From Ancylobacter sp. WKF20 (GTDB lineage: Bacteria; Pseudomonadota; Alphaproteobacteria; Rhizobiales; Xanthobacteraceae), in assembly GCF_029760895.1 (NCBI RefSeq), contig NZ_CP121679.1, positions 2,356,001-2,420,000 of the forward strand: DNA of 64,000 bases, written 5' to 3'. Every line of letters starts with the position of its first letter. Within the stretch, counting starts at the first letter, position 1. Position numbers and translations under genes: made by a program. Shown here piece after piece: positions 16,612 through 25,515 of this stretch. Below the pieces are notes generated by a model. It made no database searches. It saw nothing but the letters and a program-made list of their open reading frames with translations, and was not told the origin of the DNA.

Positions 16612-18683
16612 GCGGCGCATGGGGGCGTGATGTGCCGTCATCCCGGCCGGAGGCGTCCACCCCGCACGCCGCCCCCTCTCCCCGTGGGGGAGAGGGTTGG
16701 GGTGAGGGGCCACTGCGCACGGCCGGGGGTGCCATCCCCTCACCCGGCGGCTGCGCCGCCGACCTCTCCCCCACGGGGAGAGGTGAGGCGCCGGGCGCCC
16801 TCTCCCGCCGCTCTGTCCTGACGCTCGCCGCCGGCGCGGGCGCGGCGATTGCCCTGCCCCGGCGCACCTTCGCGCAGACGTCCCCCGAGGCCCCGGCCAC
16901 CGGCGTGGCGCCCGACGCGGAGCGCCACGGGCTCTCCGCCTTTGGCGACCTGAAATACCCCGCCGATTTCGCCCATTTCGCCTATGTCGACCCGAAGGCG
17001 CCCAAGGGTGGCACCTTCTCGCAGATCGGCCCGACGGCGGCGTACAACCAGTCCTTCCAGACCTTCAACTCGCTCAACGCCTATATCCTCCGGGGCGATG
17101 GCGCGCAGGGCATGGAGCTGACCTTCGATTCGCTGATGGCCCGCGCCAATGACGAGCCCGACGCGGTCTATGGGCTGGTGGCGAAAAGCGTCGCCATCTC
17201 CGCCGATGGCACGCTCTACCGCTTCCGCCTGCGCCCGCAGGCGCGCTTTCATGACGGCACGGCGCTGACCGCCGAGGATGTCGCCTTCTCGCTGAACCTC
17301 CTGAAGGCCAAGGGCCATCCCGTCATCACGCAGGTGCTGCGCGAGATGGAGGGGGCGCAGGCCGAGGCGCCCGATCTCGTGGCGGTGCGCTTCACCCCCG
17401 CCCGCGCCCGCGACGTGCCGCTCTTCGTCGCCACGCTGCCGATCTTCTCCAAGGCCTATTACAGCGTGAAGAGCTTCGAGGAGAGCACCCTCGAGCCCCC
17501 GCTCGGCTCCGGCCCCTACAAGGTCGGCCGCGTCGAGCCCGGCCGCACCATCGCCTTCGAGCGCGTGACGGATTATTGGGGCGCCGGCCTGCCGGTGAAT
17601 GTCGGCACCGACAATTTCGACACCATCCGCTTCGAGTATTTCCGCGACCGCGAGGTCGGCTTCGAGGCGTTCAAGGCCAAGGCCTACCTGTTCCGCCAGG
17701 AATTCACCGCCCGCTCCTGGGCGACCGGCTACACCTTCCCCGCCTTCACCGAAGGCAAGGTGAAACGCGCGATCCTGCCGGACGCCACGCCCTCGGGCGC
17801 GCAGGGCTGGTTCCTCAACACCCGCCGCCCGAAATTTTCCGATCCGCGCGTGCGCGAGGCGCTGTCCTACGCCTTCGATTTCGAGTGGACCAACAAGAAC
17901 CTGATGTTCGACGCCTATCGGCGCACCTCCTCCTTCTTCGCGAATTCCGACCTTGAGGCGCAAGGCCCCGCCGGGCCGGAGGAAATCGCGCTGATCGAGA
18001 GCCTTGGCGACAGGCTCACCCCCGCCGACATCGCCGCGCTCAAGGCCCCGCCCTGGTCGCCGCCGGTCTCCGACGGTTCGGGCCAGGACCGCGCGCTGCT
18101 GCGCAAGGGCGCCCAGCTCCTGCGCGAGGCCGGCTGGGAGATCAAAAGCGGGCGGCTGGTGAACCCGCAGGGCGAGGGGCTCACCATCGAGTTTCTCGAC
18201 GATGAGGGCGGGCTGGAGCGTCACACCGCGCCCTTCATCAAGAACCTCAAGCTCTTGGGCATCGAGGCCAATTTCCGTCTGGTGGACGGGCCGCAATATC
18301 AGCGACGGCTGAACGAGTTCGATTTCGACAGCACGGTGCGGCGCTATTCCATGTCCACCGTGCCCGGCGAATCGCTGCGCAACTATTTCGGCTCGCGTGC
18401 CGCCGCCACGCCCGGCTCGAACAACCTGTCCGGCATTTCCGACCCGGTCGTCGACCTCCTGATCGAGCAGGTCATCGCCGCGCCGACCCGCGAGGCGCTG
18501 CGCACCGCCTGCCGGGTGCTCGACCGACGCCTGCGCGCCGGGCGCTACTGGGTGCCGCACTGGTACTCGGCCGAGTTCCGCATCGCTTTCTGGGACGAGT
18601 TCGGCTGGCCGGACGTCCCGCGCCCGACCTATGCCCGCGCCATCCCCGACATCTGGTCCTCCCGCGCACGGACGGCGGGGTGA
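16608..18683 (+). CDS. Peptide ABC transporter periplasmic binding protein (YejA type), second copy with repeat-derived N-terminus
   Basis: This is a 691-residue SBP_bac_5 protein clearly related to its neighbour (HGLSAFGDLKYP, FAHFAYVDPKAPKGG, LGSGPYKV). The only well-placed start is the GTG at 16608, overlapping the previous stop (GTGA). The signal peptide, a twin-arginine-like SRRSVLTLAAGAGAA, does not begin until about residue 66. The first 60 or so codons are Gly/Pro/Arg-rich and are encoded by a palindromic repeat (16673-16783) plus a fragment of the other repeat family. The repeat therefore seems to have entered the 5' end of the gene in frame. No other usable in-frame start was found before the signal sequence. 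Confidence 0.87.
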   Translation: MSGAWGRDVPSSRPEASTPHAAPSPRGGEGWGEGPLRTAGGAIPSPGGCAADLSPTGRGEAPGALSRRSVLTLAAGAGAAIALPRRTFAQTSPEAPATGVAPDAERHGLSAFGDLKYPADFAHFAYVDPKAPKGGTFSQIGPTAAYNQSFQTFNSLNAYILRGDGAQGMELTFDSLMARANDEPDAVYGLVAKSVAISADGTLYRFRLRPQARFHDGTALTAEDVAFSLNLLKAKGHPVITQVLREMEGAQAEAPDLVAVRFTPARARDVPLFVATLPIFSKAYYSVKSFEESTLEPPLGSGPYKVGRVEPGRTIAFERVTDYWGAGLPVNVGTDNFDTIRFEYFRDREVGFEAFKAKAYLFRQEFTARSWATGYTFPAFTEGKVKRAILPDATPSGAQGWFLNTRRPKFSDPRVREALSYAFDFEWTNKNLMFDAYRRTSSFFANSDLEAQGPAGPEEIALIESLGDRLTPADIAALKAPPWSPPVSDGSGQDRALLRKGAQLLREAGWEIKSGRLVNPQGEGLTIEFLDDEGGLERHTAPFIKNLKLLGIEANFRLVDGPQYQRRLNEFDFDSTVRRYSMSTVPGESLRNYFGSRAAATPGSNNLSGISDPVVDLLIEQVIAAPTREALRTACRVLDRRLRAGRYWVPHWYSAEFRIAFWDEFGWPDVPRPTYARAIPDIWSSRARTAG
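16673..16783 (-). repeat. Palindromic repeat, family B copy 1, inside yejA second copy
   Basis: Left CCTCTCCCCGTGGGGGAGAGG and right CCTCTCCCCCACGGGGAGAGG hairpins flank inner GGGGTGAGGGG / CCCCTCACCC arms. Compared with the copy at 59421-59533 it is in reverse orientation. Just upstream (about 16637-16655) is a fragment of family A (GTCATCCCGGCCGGAGGCGT). It is read in frame as the start of the second YejA protein. Confidence 0.85.
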
Positions 18684-18696
18684 GGGAAGGGTGGGC

Positions 18697-18788
18697 GTCA
18701 TCCCGGAACGGCCTTAGGCCGTATCCGGGATCGCATACCGAATATGGTCGGCGATCCCGGCTCTACGCTTCGCTTCGGCCGGGATGAC
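18697..18788. repeat. Palindromic intergenic repeat, family A copy 4
   Basis: It begins GTCATCCCGGAACGGCCTTA and ends TTCGGCCGGGATGAC, with CCGGGATCGC and GCGATCCCGG inside. It is the inverted orientation of copies 1-3. It lies between the second binding-protein gene and yejB inside the operon. Confidence 0.85.
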
Positions 18789-18879
18789 GGATCGATCTAA
18801 CAGGACGTTAAGTTGACGCGGTAGCGCACGACCGCCACCTTGATGCGCTGCCGGAGCCCCGCGGAGGACATCGCGCCGA

Positions 18880-19986
18880 ATGCTCGCCTATATTGTGAGA
18901 CGCCTCGCGCTGATGGTGCCGACCATCATCGGCATCATGCTGATCTCCTTCGCGGTCGTGCAGTTCGCCCCCGGCGGGCCGGTGGAACGCGTCATCGCCG
19001 AGATCACCGGCCAGGGCTCCTCGGCCACGGCGCGGATTTCCGGCGGTGGCGGCGATTTCGGCGGCATGTCGCAGGGCGCGCCGGCCGGCGATCCTGTCTC
19101 CTCGAAATATAGGGGCGCGCAGGGGCTGGACCCCGCCTTCATCAAGGAGCTGGAGAAGCAGTTCGGCTTCGACAAGCCGGCCTATGAGCGCTTCGGCCTG
19201 ATGATGTGGAACTATCTGCGCTTCGACTTCGGCCGCTCCTATTTCCGCGACATCTCGGTGATCGACCTCATCGGCGAGAAGATGGCCGTCTCCATCTCGC
19301 TCGGCCTGTGGATGACGCTCATCACCTACGCCATCTCCATCCCGCTCGGCATCGCGAAAGCCGTGCGCGACGGCTCGCGCTTCGATGTGTGGACCTCGGC
19401 GGTGATCGTGGTCGGCTACGCCATACCGAGCTTCCTGTTCGCCATCCTGCTCATCATCCTGTTCGCTGGCGGCTCCTTCTTCTCCTGGTTCCCCTTGCGC
19501 GGCCTGACCTCGGACAATTGGGAACAGCTCTCGCTCGGCGCCAAGATCGTCGATTATTTCTGGCACCTCGCTCTGCCCATCATCTCCATGGTGCTCGGCG
19601 CCTTCGCCACCATGACGCTGCTCACCAAGAACTCCTTCCTCGACGAGATCAGGAAGCAGTATGTGGTCACCGCCCGCATGAAGGGCCTGTCGGAACGGGC
19701 GGTGCTCTACCGCCATGTGTTCCGCAACGCGATGCTCATCATCATCGCCGGCTTCCCCGGCGCCTTCATCTCCGCCTTCTTCACCGGCTCGCTGCTGATC
19801 GAGACCATCTTCTCGCTGGATGGCCTCGGCCTGCTCGGCTTCGAGAGCGTGCTGAACCGCGACTACCCGGTTGTGTTCGCCAATCTCTACATCTTCTCAT
19901 TGGTGGGCCTGCTGGTGAACCTCATCTCCGACCTCACCTACACCTGGGTCGATCCGCGCATCGACTTCGACACGCGGGACGTCTGA
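18880..19986 (+). CDS. yejB: Peptide ABC transporter permease YejB
   Basis: The 368-residue inner-membrane protein starts with the conserved LAYIVRRLALMVPTIIGI and has several membrane segments. The permease EAA region is at about 255-285 (VTARMKGLSERAVLYRHVFRNA). It ends with the DLTYTWVDPRIDF of oligopeptide permeases. A GGAGGA ribosome site lies 11 bases before the ATG. With YejE it forms the membrane pore. Confidence 0.95.
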   Translation: MLAYIVRRLALMVPTIIGIMLISFAVVQFAPGGPVERVIAEITGQGSSATARISGGGGDFGGMSQGAPAGDPVSSKYRGAQGLDPAFIKELEKQFGFDKPAYERFGLMMWNYLRFDFGRSYFRDISVIDLIGEKMAVSISLGLWMTLITYAISIPLGIAKAVRDGSRFDVWTSAVIVVGYAIPSFLFAILLIILFAGGSFFSWFPLRGLTSDNWEQLSLGAKIVDYFWHLALPIISMVLGAFATMTLLTKNSFLDEIRKQYVVTARMKGLSERAVLYRHVFRNAMLIIIAGFPGAFISAFFTGSLLIETIFSLDGLGLLGFESVLNRDYPVVFANLYIFSLVGLLVNLISDLTYTWVDPRIDFDTRDV

Positions 19987-19989
19987 GCC

Positions 19990-21198
19990 ATGGACGCCGC
20001 CAACACGATGCCACCGCCGGACACATCGGCCACACCCGCCACGGGGCTGGACACATCGGCTTCATCGTCCACCTCACTGCACTCACACGCCACGCGCAAA
20101 TCGCGGCTTTCGCCGATAAACCAGCGGCGCTGGGAGAATTTCAAGCGCAACCGGCGCGGGTGGTGGAGCTTCTGGATCTTCATGGTGCTGTTCGTGCTGA
20201 GTCTGGGCGCGGAGATCATCGCCAACAACAAGCCGTTCCTCGTAAGCTACGATGGCGGCTACTATTTTCCCGCCTTCAAGGCCTATCCCGAGACCACCTT
20301 CGGCGGCGATTTCGAGACCGAGGCGGATTACCGCGACCCGTTCCTGCAGAACCTGATCGCGGAGAAGCATGGCTGGATGCTGTGGCCGCCGATTCGCTAT
20401 AGCTACCAGACACATAACCTCGATCTGCCGACCCCCGCCCCCTCCCCGCCAACCTGGATGCTGACCGATGCGCAGTGCCAGCCAGTGGCGGAAAAGCTCG
20501 GCGGCAATGGCTGCGGCGCGCTTGAATGGAACTGGCTCGGCACCGACGACCAAGGCCGCGACGTGCTCGCCCGCCTGATCTATGGCTTTAGACTTTCAGT
20601 GCTTTTCGGCCTGATCCTGACGATCATATCGTCGGCCATCGGTGTCGCCGCCGGCGCCGTGCAGGGCTATTTCGGCGGCTGGACAGACCTTATTTTTCAA
20701 CGGTTTATCGAGATATGGACATCGATCCCGGCGCTCTATCTGCTGCTGATCGTGTCCTCCATCCTGGCGCCCGGCTTCTGGGTGCTGCTCGGTATCATGC
20801 TGCTGTTTTCCTGGGTGTCGCTGGTCGGGCTGGTGCGCGCCGAATTCCTGCGCGCCCGCAACTTTGAGTATGTGCAGGCCGCCCGCGCGCTCGGGGTCTC
20901 CAGCGGCACCATCATGTGGCGGCATTTGCTCCCCAACGCCATGGTGGCGACGCTCACCATGCTGCCCTTCATCGTCTCGTCCTCGGTTATGACCTTGACA
21001 GCATTGGACTTTTTGGGCTTCGGCCTGCCCCCCGGCTCGCCCTCGCTGGGTGAATTGCTGGCGCAGGGCAAGTCGAATGTGCAGGCCCCCTGGCTTGGCC
21101 TCACCGGCTTCTTCACCGTCGCCCTGATGCTCAGCCTGCTGATCTTCATCGGCGAAGCGGTCCGCGACGCCTTCGACCCGAGGAAGACTTTCCAGTGA
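19990..21198 (+). CDS. yejE: Peptide ABC transporter permease YejE
   Basis: The 402-residue inner-membrane permease has an unusually polar Ser/Thr/Ala-rich N-terminus (residues 1-36, including an imperfect duplication of a GGACACATCGGC unit in the DNA). The canonical RRWENFKRNRRGWWS and the first membrane helix follow, then NWLGTDDQGRDVLARLIYGFR and the EAA motif (AARALGVSSGTIMWRHLLPNA). Its last bases overlap the yejF start (GTGA), so it is coupled to the ATPase. Confidence 0.95.
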   Translation: MDAANTMPPPDTSATPATGLDTSASSSTSLHSHATRKSRLSPINQRRWENFKRNRRGWWSFWIFMVLFVLSLGAEIIANNKPFLVSYDGGYYFPAFKAYPETTFGGDFETEADYRDPFLQNLIAEKHGWMLWPPIRYSYQTHNLDLPTPAPSPPTWMLTDAQCQPVAEKLGGNGCGALEWNWLGTDDQGRDVLARLIYGFRLSVLFGLILTIISSAIGVAAGAVQGYFGGWTDLIFQRFIEIWTSIPALYLLLIVSSILAPGFWVLLGIMLLFSWVSLVGLVRAEFLRARNFEYVQAARALGVSSGTIMWRHLLPNAMVATLTMLPFIVSSSVMTLTALDFLGFGLPPGSPSLGELLAQGKSNVQAPWLGLTGFFTVALMLSLLIFIGEAVRDAFDPRKTFQ

Positions 21199-22847
21199 GC
21201 AAGCCCTTGCAGGATCAAGCACTTCTCACGGTCGACGACCTCTCCGTCGCCTTCGCGCAGGGCGGGCGGACGACGCTGGCGGTCGATCATGTGTCGTTCA
21301 CGCTGAACCGGGGCGAGACCCTCGCGCTGGTTGGTGAATCCGGCTCCGGCAAATCCGTCACCGCGCTCTCCATCCTCAAGCTGCTGCAATACCCGGCCGC
21401 CTCGCACCCCTCCGGCCGGGTGATCTTCAACGGCGCCGACCTCCTCGCCATGGAGGAGCACGAGATCCGCCGCGTGCGCGGCAACGACGTCACCATGGTG
21501 TTCCAGGAGCCGATGACCTCGCTCAATCCGCTGCACACAGTGGAGCAGCAGATCGGCGAAATCCTTTTCCTGCACAAGGGGATGCGTGGCCCGTCAGCCC
21601 GCGCGCGGGTGATTGAGCTGCTCACCGAGGTCGGCATCGCCGACCCCGAAACCCGGCTCGGCGCCTACCCGCACCAGCTTTCCGGCGGACAGCGCCAGCG
21701 GGTGATGATCGCCATGGCGCTCGCCAATGAGCCGCAATTGCTGATCGCCGATGAGCCGACCACCGCGCTCGACGTGACCGTGCAGGCGCAGATCCTCGCA
21801 CTGTTGAAGGATCTCCAGCGCCGGCTCGGCATGGCCATGCTGTTCATCACCCACGACCTCGGCATCGTGCGCAAGGTTGCGGACCGGATTTGCGTGATGA
21901 ATCATGGGCGTATCGTCGAGGCCGGCGATGTCGCGACGATCTTCGAGGCGCCGCAACATCCCTACACGAAGGCGCTTCTGGCCGCCCAGCCCCGCGGCAA
22001 TCCCTCCCCGCCCCACCCCGAGGCGCCAGTGGTGCTGGAAGCGGACAATCTCAAAGTGTGGTTCCCGATCAAGGCCGGAATCATGCGGCGCGCGGTCGGT
22101 CACATCAAGGCGGTGGACGGCGTATCGCTCGCCATCCGCCGGGGCGAGACGCTGGGCGTGGTCGGCGAGAGCGGTTCGGGCAAGACCACGCTCGGCCTCG
22201 CGCTTCTGCGGCTGATCTCCTCGCAGGGGCCGATCGTGTTCATGGGCCAGAACATAAATGCTCTTGGAATCAAGGAGATGCGGGCCCACCGCAACGCTAT
22301 GCAGGTGGTCTTCCAGGATCCGTTCGGCTCGCTCAGCCCGCGCATGTCGATCACCGACATCATCGGCGAGGGGCTGCGCGTGCATCAGCCGCGGCTCAGC
22401 GCCGAGGAGCGCGACGCCCGCGTCGTCGCCGCGCTGCGCGATGTCGGGCTGGAGCCGGAGACGCGCCACCGCTACCCGCATGAATTCTCCGGCGGCCAGC
22501 GCCAGCGCGTCGCCATCGCCCGCGCCATCGTGCTGGAGCCGTCCTTCATCGTGCTGGACGAGCCCACCAGCGCGCTGGACATGATCGTGCAGGCGCAGAT
22601 CGTCGACCTGCTGCGCGACCTGCAGCAGAAGCGCAATCTCACCTACATGTTCATCAGCCACGATCTGCGCGTCGTCGCCGCCCTCGCCTCGCGCCTTCTG
22701 GTGATGAAGGGCGGCGTGGTGGTCGAGCAGGGCCCGGCGGCCGAGCTGTTCGCCGCGCCGAAGAGCGCCTATACCCGCGCTTTGTTCGCCGCCGCCTTCA
22801 ATATGGAGACGGAAGAAGGCGCCGCGCAACCGGAGGTTGCATCTTGA
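21195..22847 (+). CDS. yejF: Peptide ABC transporter ATPase YejF (two ABC domains)
   Basis: The 550-residue protein has two complete ATP-binding cassettes. The first, near residues 8-265, has GESGSGKSV and LSGGQRQRV. The second, from about 278, has [11 protein letters not shown] and [15 protein letters not shown], each followed by a Walker B and His-loop. One fused protein therefore powers YejBE. The GTG start at 21195 overlaps the yejE stop, and its own stop is overlapped by the Nudix gene's TTG. Confidence 0.95.
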   Translation: MSKPLQDQALLTVDDLSVAFAQGGRTTLAVDHVSFTLNRGETLALVGESGSGKSVTALSILKLLQYPAASHPSGRVIFNGADLLAMEEHEIRRVRGNDVTMVFQEPMTSLNPLHTVEQQIGEILFLHKGMRGPSARARVIELLTEVGIADPETRLGAYPHQLSGGQRQRVMIAMALANEPQLLIADEPTTALDVTVQAQILALLKDLQRRLGMAMLFITHDLGIVRKVADRICVMNHGRIVEAGDVATIFEAPQHPYTKALLAAQPRGNPSPPHPEAPVVLEADNLKVWFPIKAGIMRRAVGHIKAVDGVSLAIRRGETLGVVGESGSGKTTLGLALLRLISSQGPIVFMGQNINALGIKEMRAHRNAMQVVFQDPFGSLSPRMSITDIIGEGLRVHQPRLSAEERDARVVAALRDVGLEPETRHRYPHEFSGGQRQRVAIARAIVLEPSFIVLDEPTSALDMIVQAQIVDLLRDLQQKRNLTYMFISHDLRVVAALASRLLVMKGGVVVEQGPAAELFAAPKSAYTRALFAAAFNMETEEGAAQPEVAS

Positions 22848-23485
22848 CTGAACGTGCCAAGGCCGGCCCGCTCGAGGACCGCGCCGTCGAGGTCGTGAGC
22901 GAGACGCCGATCCGCATCGGCGACGGCTTCCGCCCCTATGAGCGCCATCACATTACAACCTCGGGTCGCGGCGGCGCGCCCCTGCGCCAGCAACGCGACA
23001 TTATACGCGTCGGCCCTGTGGTTGCGACACTCGCCTATGACCCCGACGCTGCACTCTTTGTCCTCATCCGTCAGTTCCGCGTAGCCGCCCACCTCGCCAC
23101 CGGGCGGGGGGAGATCGTCGAGCTGGCGGCGGGGCTGCTGGAGCCGGGGGAAGTGCCGATCGAGGCGGCGGCGCGCGAATGTCGCGAGGAAATCGGCGTG
23201 GCCCCGCGTAAACTCCTGCCGATGTTCAATTTTCTGCCGAGCCCCGGCGTTTCCGACGAATACGCGCATGTCTTTCTCGCCCTCGTCGATTCATCGCAGG
23301 CTCCTGCCGAGGCCGGTGAGGCCGGTGAGACCGAGCACACGCGCCCGCTGCTGGTGCCGGTCGAGAACGCCCTCGCCAGCCTCACGCGCCCCGATCCAGG
23401 CATCGAGAACGGCTTCGTCCTGCTGGCGCTGCAATGGTTCGCGCTGAACCGGGAGCGTGTTCGCGCGTGGGCGTCAGGCGCCTGA
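22844..23485 (+). CDS. Nudix hydrolase (ADP-ribose pyrophosphatase-like)
   Basis: The 213-residue protein has a Nudix box at about residues 95-117 (GLLEPGEVPIEAAARECREE, then IGV) and the VLIRQFRVAA strand typical of ADP-sugar pyrophosphatases. It probably hydrolyses ADP-ribose or another nucleoside diphosphate sugar in the cytosol. The TTG start overlaps the yejF stop (TTGA), so it belongs to the yej operon in transcription and translation. What a Nudix enzyme has to do with peptide import is not evident. Confidence 0.85.
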   Translation: MTERAKAGPLEDRAVEVVSETPIRIGDGFRPYERHHITTSGRGGAPLRQQRDIIRVGPVVATLAYDPDAALFVLIRQFRVAAHLATGRGEIVELAAGLLEPGEVPIEAAARECREEIGVAPRKLLPMFNFLPSPGVSDEYAHVFLALVDSSQAPAEAGEAGETEHTRPLLVPVENALASLTRPDPGIENGFVLLALQWFALNRERVRAWASGA

Positions 23486-23659
23486 GGTATTTAGAGACCA
23501 TATCGACCGTTGCGCGGCGCGCATGACGCGCGCCACAGTCAGACATATTTTGAAACTCGCCACCGAAAGACGCTGGGCGTATAGCTTCGCGGATAGTTTG
23601 GAGACGATCTATCTTTGCGTCTTGCATCGGCTTCCCGCCGAACCTGTCATGTAGGACTT

Positions 23660-24898
23660 ATGCAGCGCCGCGCCTTTGAAGTGAGCCCCAGGGCCAACGT
23701 GTCCCGGCTGTTGTCCGAGTTGCAGGTGGAGATTGGTGGGCGTCTCACGCGCCTGAACCTGCCATCCATTGATGGGCTCACCTATCAGCTCGTCACCAAG
23801 GTCGATGCGCCGGTCACCCTGGCCGGGCAGGACTTTTCCATTAAGCCCTGTGGTTTCCTGCGCGGCCTGCTGATGCGCGCGCGCGCCCGCTGGCTCGTGA
23901 AACCGAAGGATCGCCTGGTCTTGGACCAGATGGTCATCTTCGCCCGCGGCCCACGCGGCAAACGGCGCGAATTTCGCAAGGCCCTGCAAAGCTTTCGTAA
24001 TGGCGGCCTCGCGCTGGACCGGCCCGAGCTCTCGCAGTTCCCCGAGCTGCTCGCCGGCTGGGCCGATCGGCCAGCGGCCCCGTCCGAGGCGTCCCCTCAT
24101 CCGCGCCGCCCGAGCCCCCCGCGCTTCGCCATCGTCGCGCATGTCTACTATCCCGAGGTGTGGCCGGAATTCTCGACCATCCTTCACACGGTTACCGAGC
24201 CCTTCGACCTCATCATCACGACGGTCCCCGACCGGGAGGCACTGAGCGCCCGGATCGTTCAGGACTTCCCGGACGCCGACATCCGCGTCTTCGAGAATCG
24301 CGGGCGGGATGTGCGTCCGTTCCTGTGTCTGCTCGAGGAAGGCCGGCTCGACCGCTACGCCTATGTCTGCAAGATCCACGGCAAGAAGTCGGTCGATGGC
24401 GGGCGCGTGGCGCTGCTTGGAAACATCTGGCGCAACCGGCTGCTGTTCGATCTGCTCGCCGCCCCCGGCGTGATTGACCGGATCCTCGGCATCTTCGACG
24501 CGTTTCCCCGCGCCGGCATGGTCGGTTCCCAGTCCTACCGCTATCCCAGCGACCATTTCGACCTCAAGGCGAGCTGGGGCAAGAACCGCGAGACGGTGCT
24601 GGCGATCGCCAGTCGCATGGGAATACCGCCCGAGCTCTTCAAGCTCGATTTCTTTGGCGGCACCATGTTCTGGGCTCGTCCGGAGGCGCTTTCTCCGCTA
24701 AGGGAGCTCAGGCTGTCGGCGGCTTTTGCGGAGGAGCAGGGCAAGCTGGACGGCGCCTTGGAACATGCCGTGGAACGGCTGTTCTCGACAGCCGCGGAAG
24801 CGGCGGGCTACAGGCTCGCCTCCGTGGATGGGCTTGAAACCGCCACTCAATCGTCCTTAGCTCCGGCGCCCGCCGAACCGATCATCCGCCTGGTGTGA
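23660..24898 (+). CDS. RgpF-type rhamnan synthesis protein F
   Basis: The protein of about 412 residues has its C-terminal half (about 165-400) matching the rhamnan-synthesis F family. Markers are the FAIVAHVYYPEVWPEF strand, FENRGRDVRPFL, a KIHGKKS motif, WRNRLLFDLL and GTMFWARPEAL. The N-terminal 140 residues are not recognisable. RgpF proteins take part in building rhamnose-glucose or rhamnan polysaccharides, probably as glycosyltransferases at the cytoplasmic side. It sits directly before the dTDP-rhamnose genes, which fits. The start at 23660 is chosen over 23615 because the extension has no family similarity. Confidence 0.8.
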   Translation: MQRRAFEVSPRANVSRLLSELQVEIGGRLTRLNLPSIDGLTYQLVTKVDAPVTLAGQDFSIKPCGFLRGLLMRARARWLVKPKDRLVLDQMVIFARGPRGKRREFRKALQSFRNGGLALDRPELSQFPELLAGWADRPAAPSEASPHPRRPSPPRFAIVAHVYYPEVWPEFSTILHTVTEPFDLIITTVPDREALSARIVQDFPDADIRVFENRGRDVRPFLCLLEEGRLDRYAYVCKIHGKKSVDGGRVALLGNIWRNRLLFDLLAAPGVIDRILGIFDAFPRAGMVGSQSYRYPSDHFDLKASWGKNRETVLAIASRMGIPPELFKLDFFGGTMFWARPEALSPLRELRLSAAFAEEQGKLDGALEHAVERLFSTAAEAAGYRLASVDGLETATQSSLAPAPAEPIIRLV

Positions 24899-24908
24899 GT
24901 AGCGTTAG

Positions 24909-25463
24909 ATGCGATTTGACCGTTTCGACATCGCCGACCTCCTTCTCGTGACGCCCAAGCGGATCGGTGACGAGCGGGGCTGGTTCTCAGAGATCTTTCG
25001 CGAGGATCTCTTCCGCGCGGAAGCCGGAGACGTGCATTTCGTCCAGCACAACCAGTCCTATTCCCGCCCCAAGGGCACCGTGCGCGGCCTGCACTTCCAG
25101 CTGGAGCCGAAGGCGCAGGGCAAGCTGGTGCGCTGCGCGCGCGGGCGGATGCTCGATGTCGCCGTCGATCTGCGCCGCGCATCCCCGACCTTCGGCCAGC
25201 ATGTTGCCGTGGAGCTTTCCGCCGAGAATGGCTGCCAGTTCTGGATTCCGGCCGGCTTCGCCCATGGCTTCTGCACCCTCACCGAGGATTGCGAGGTCGC
25301 CTATCTCGTGACGGATTATTACAGCGCCGCGCATGACCGTGGCCTTCTATGGAACGATTCCGAGCTTGCCATCGCGTGGCCGGTGAAAGAAGAGGATGCC
25401 ATCCTGTCCGAGAAGGACCGGCGGCAACCTCGTCTTCGCGACCTCGGGCCCGTCTTCGCCTGA
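24909..25463 (+). CDS. rfbC: dTDP-4-dehydrorhamnose 3,5-epimerase
   Basis: The 184-residue cupin (RmlC) is the third enzyme of dTDP-L-rhamnose synthesis. Visible are DERGWFSEIFRED, VQHNQSYS, RGLHFQ with the catalytic His, the KLVRCARGRMLDVAVDLR strand and the PAGFAHGF segment. It starts 10 bases after the rgpF stop and is followed by rfbB, rfbD and rfbA in the same orientation. Confidence 0.96.
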   Translation: MRFDRFDIADLLLVTPKRIGDERGWFSEIFREDLFRAEAGDVHFVQHNQSYSRPKGTVRGLHFQLEPKAQGKLVRCARGRMLDVAVDLRRASPTFGQHVAVELSAENGCQFWIPAGFAHGFCTLTEDCEVAYLVTDYYSAAHDRGLLWNDSELAIAWPVKEEDAILSEKDRRQPRLRDLGPVFA

Positions 25464-25515
25464 GGGGGCACACTCGACCGGCGTTCCATGACGCGCGGCG
25501 CAAGGGAGATCACGC

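Noticed and set aside
4584..18788. Possible CRISPR array from repeated GATCCCGG blocks
   Set aside because: Copies are few, palindromic, variable in the middle and scattered between genes. There is no regular spacer length and no cas gene.
23457..23654. 65-codon frame between the Nudix gene and rgpF
   Set aside because: Its start lies inside the Nudix coding region, there is no ribosome site and no protein-like motif. The stretch is better seen as a promoter region for the glycan genes.
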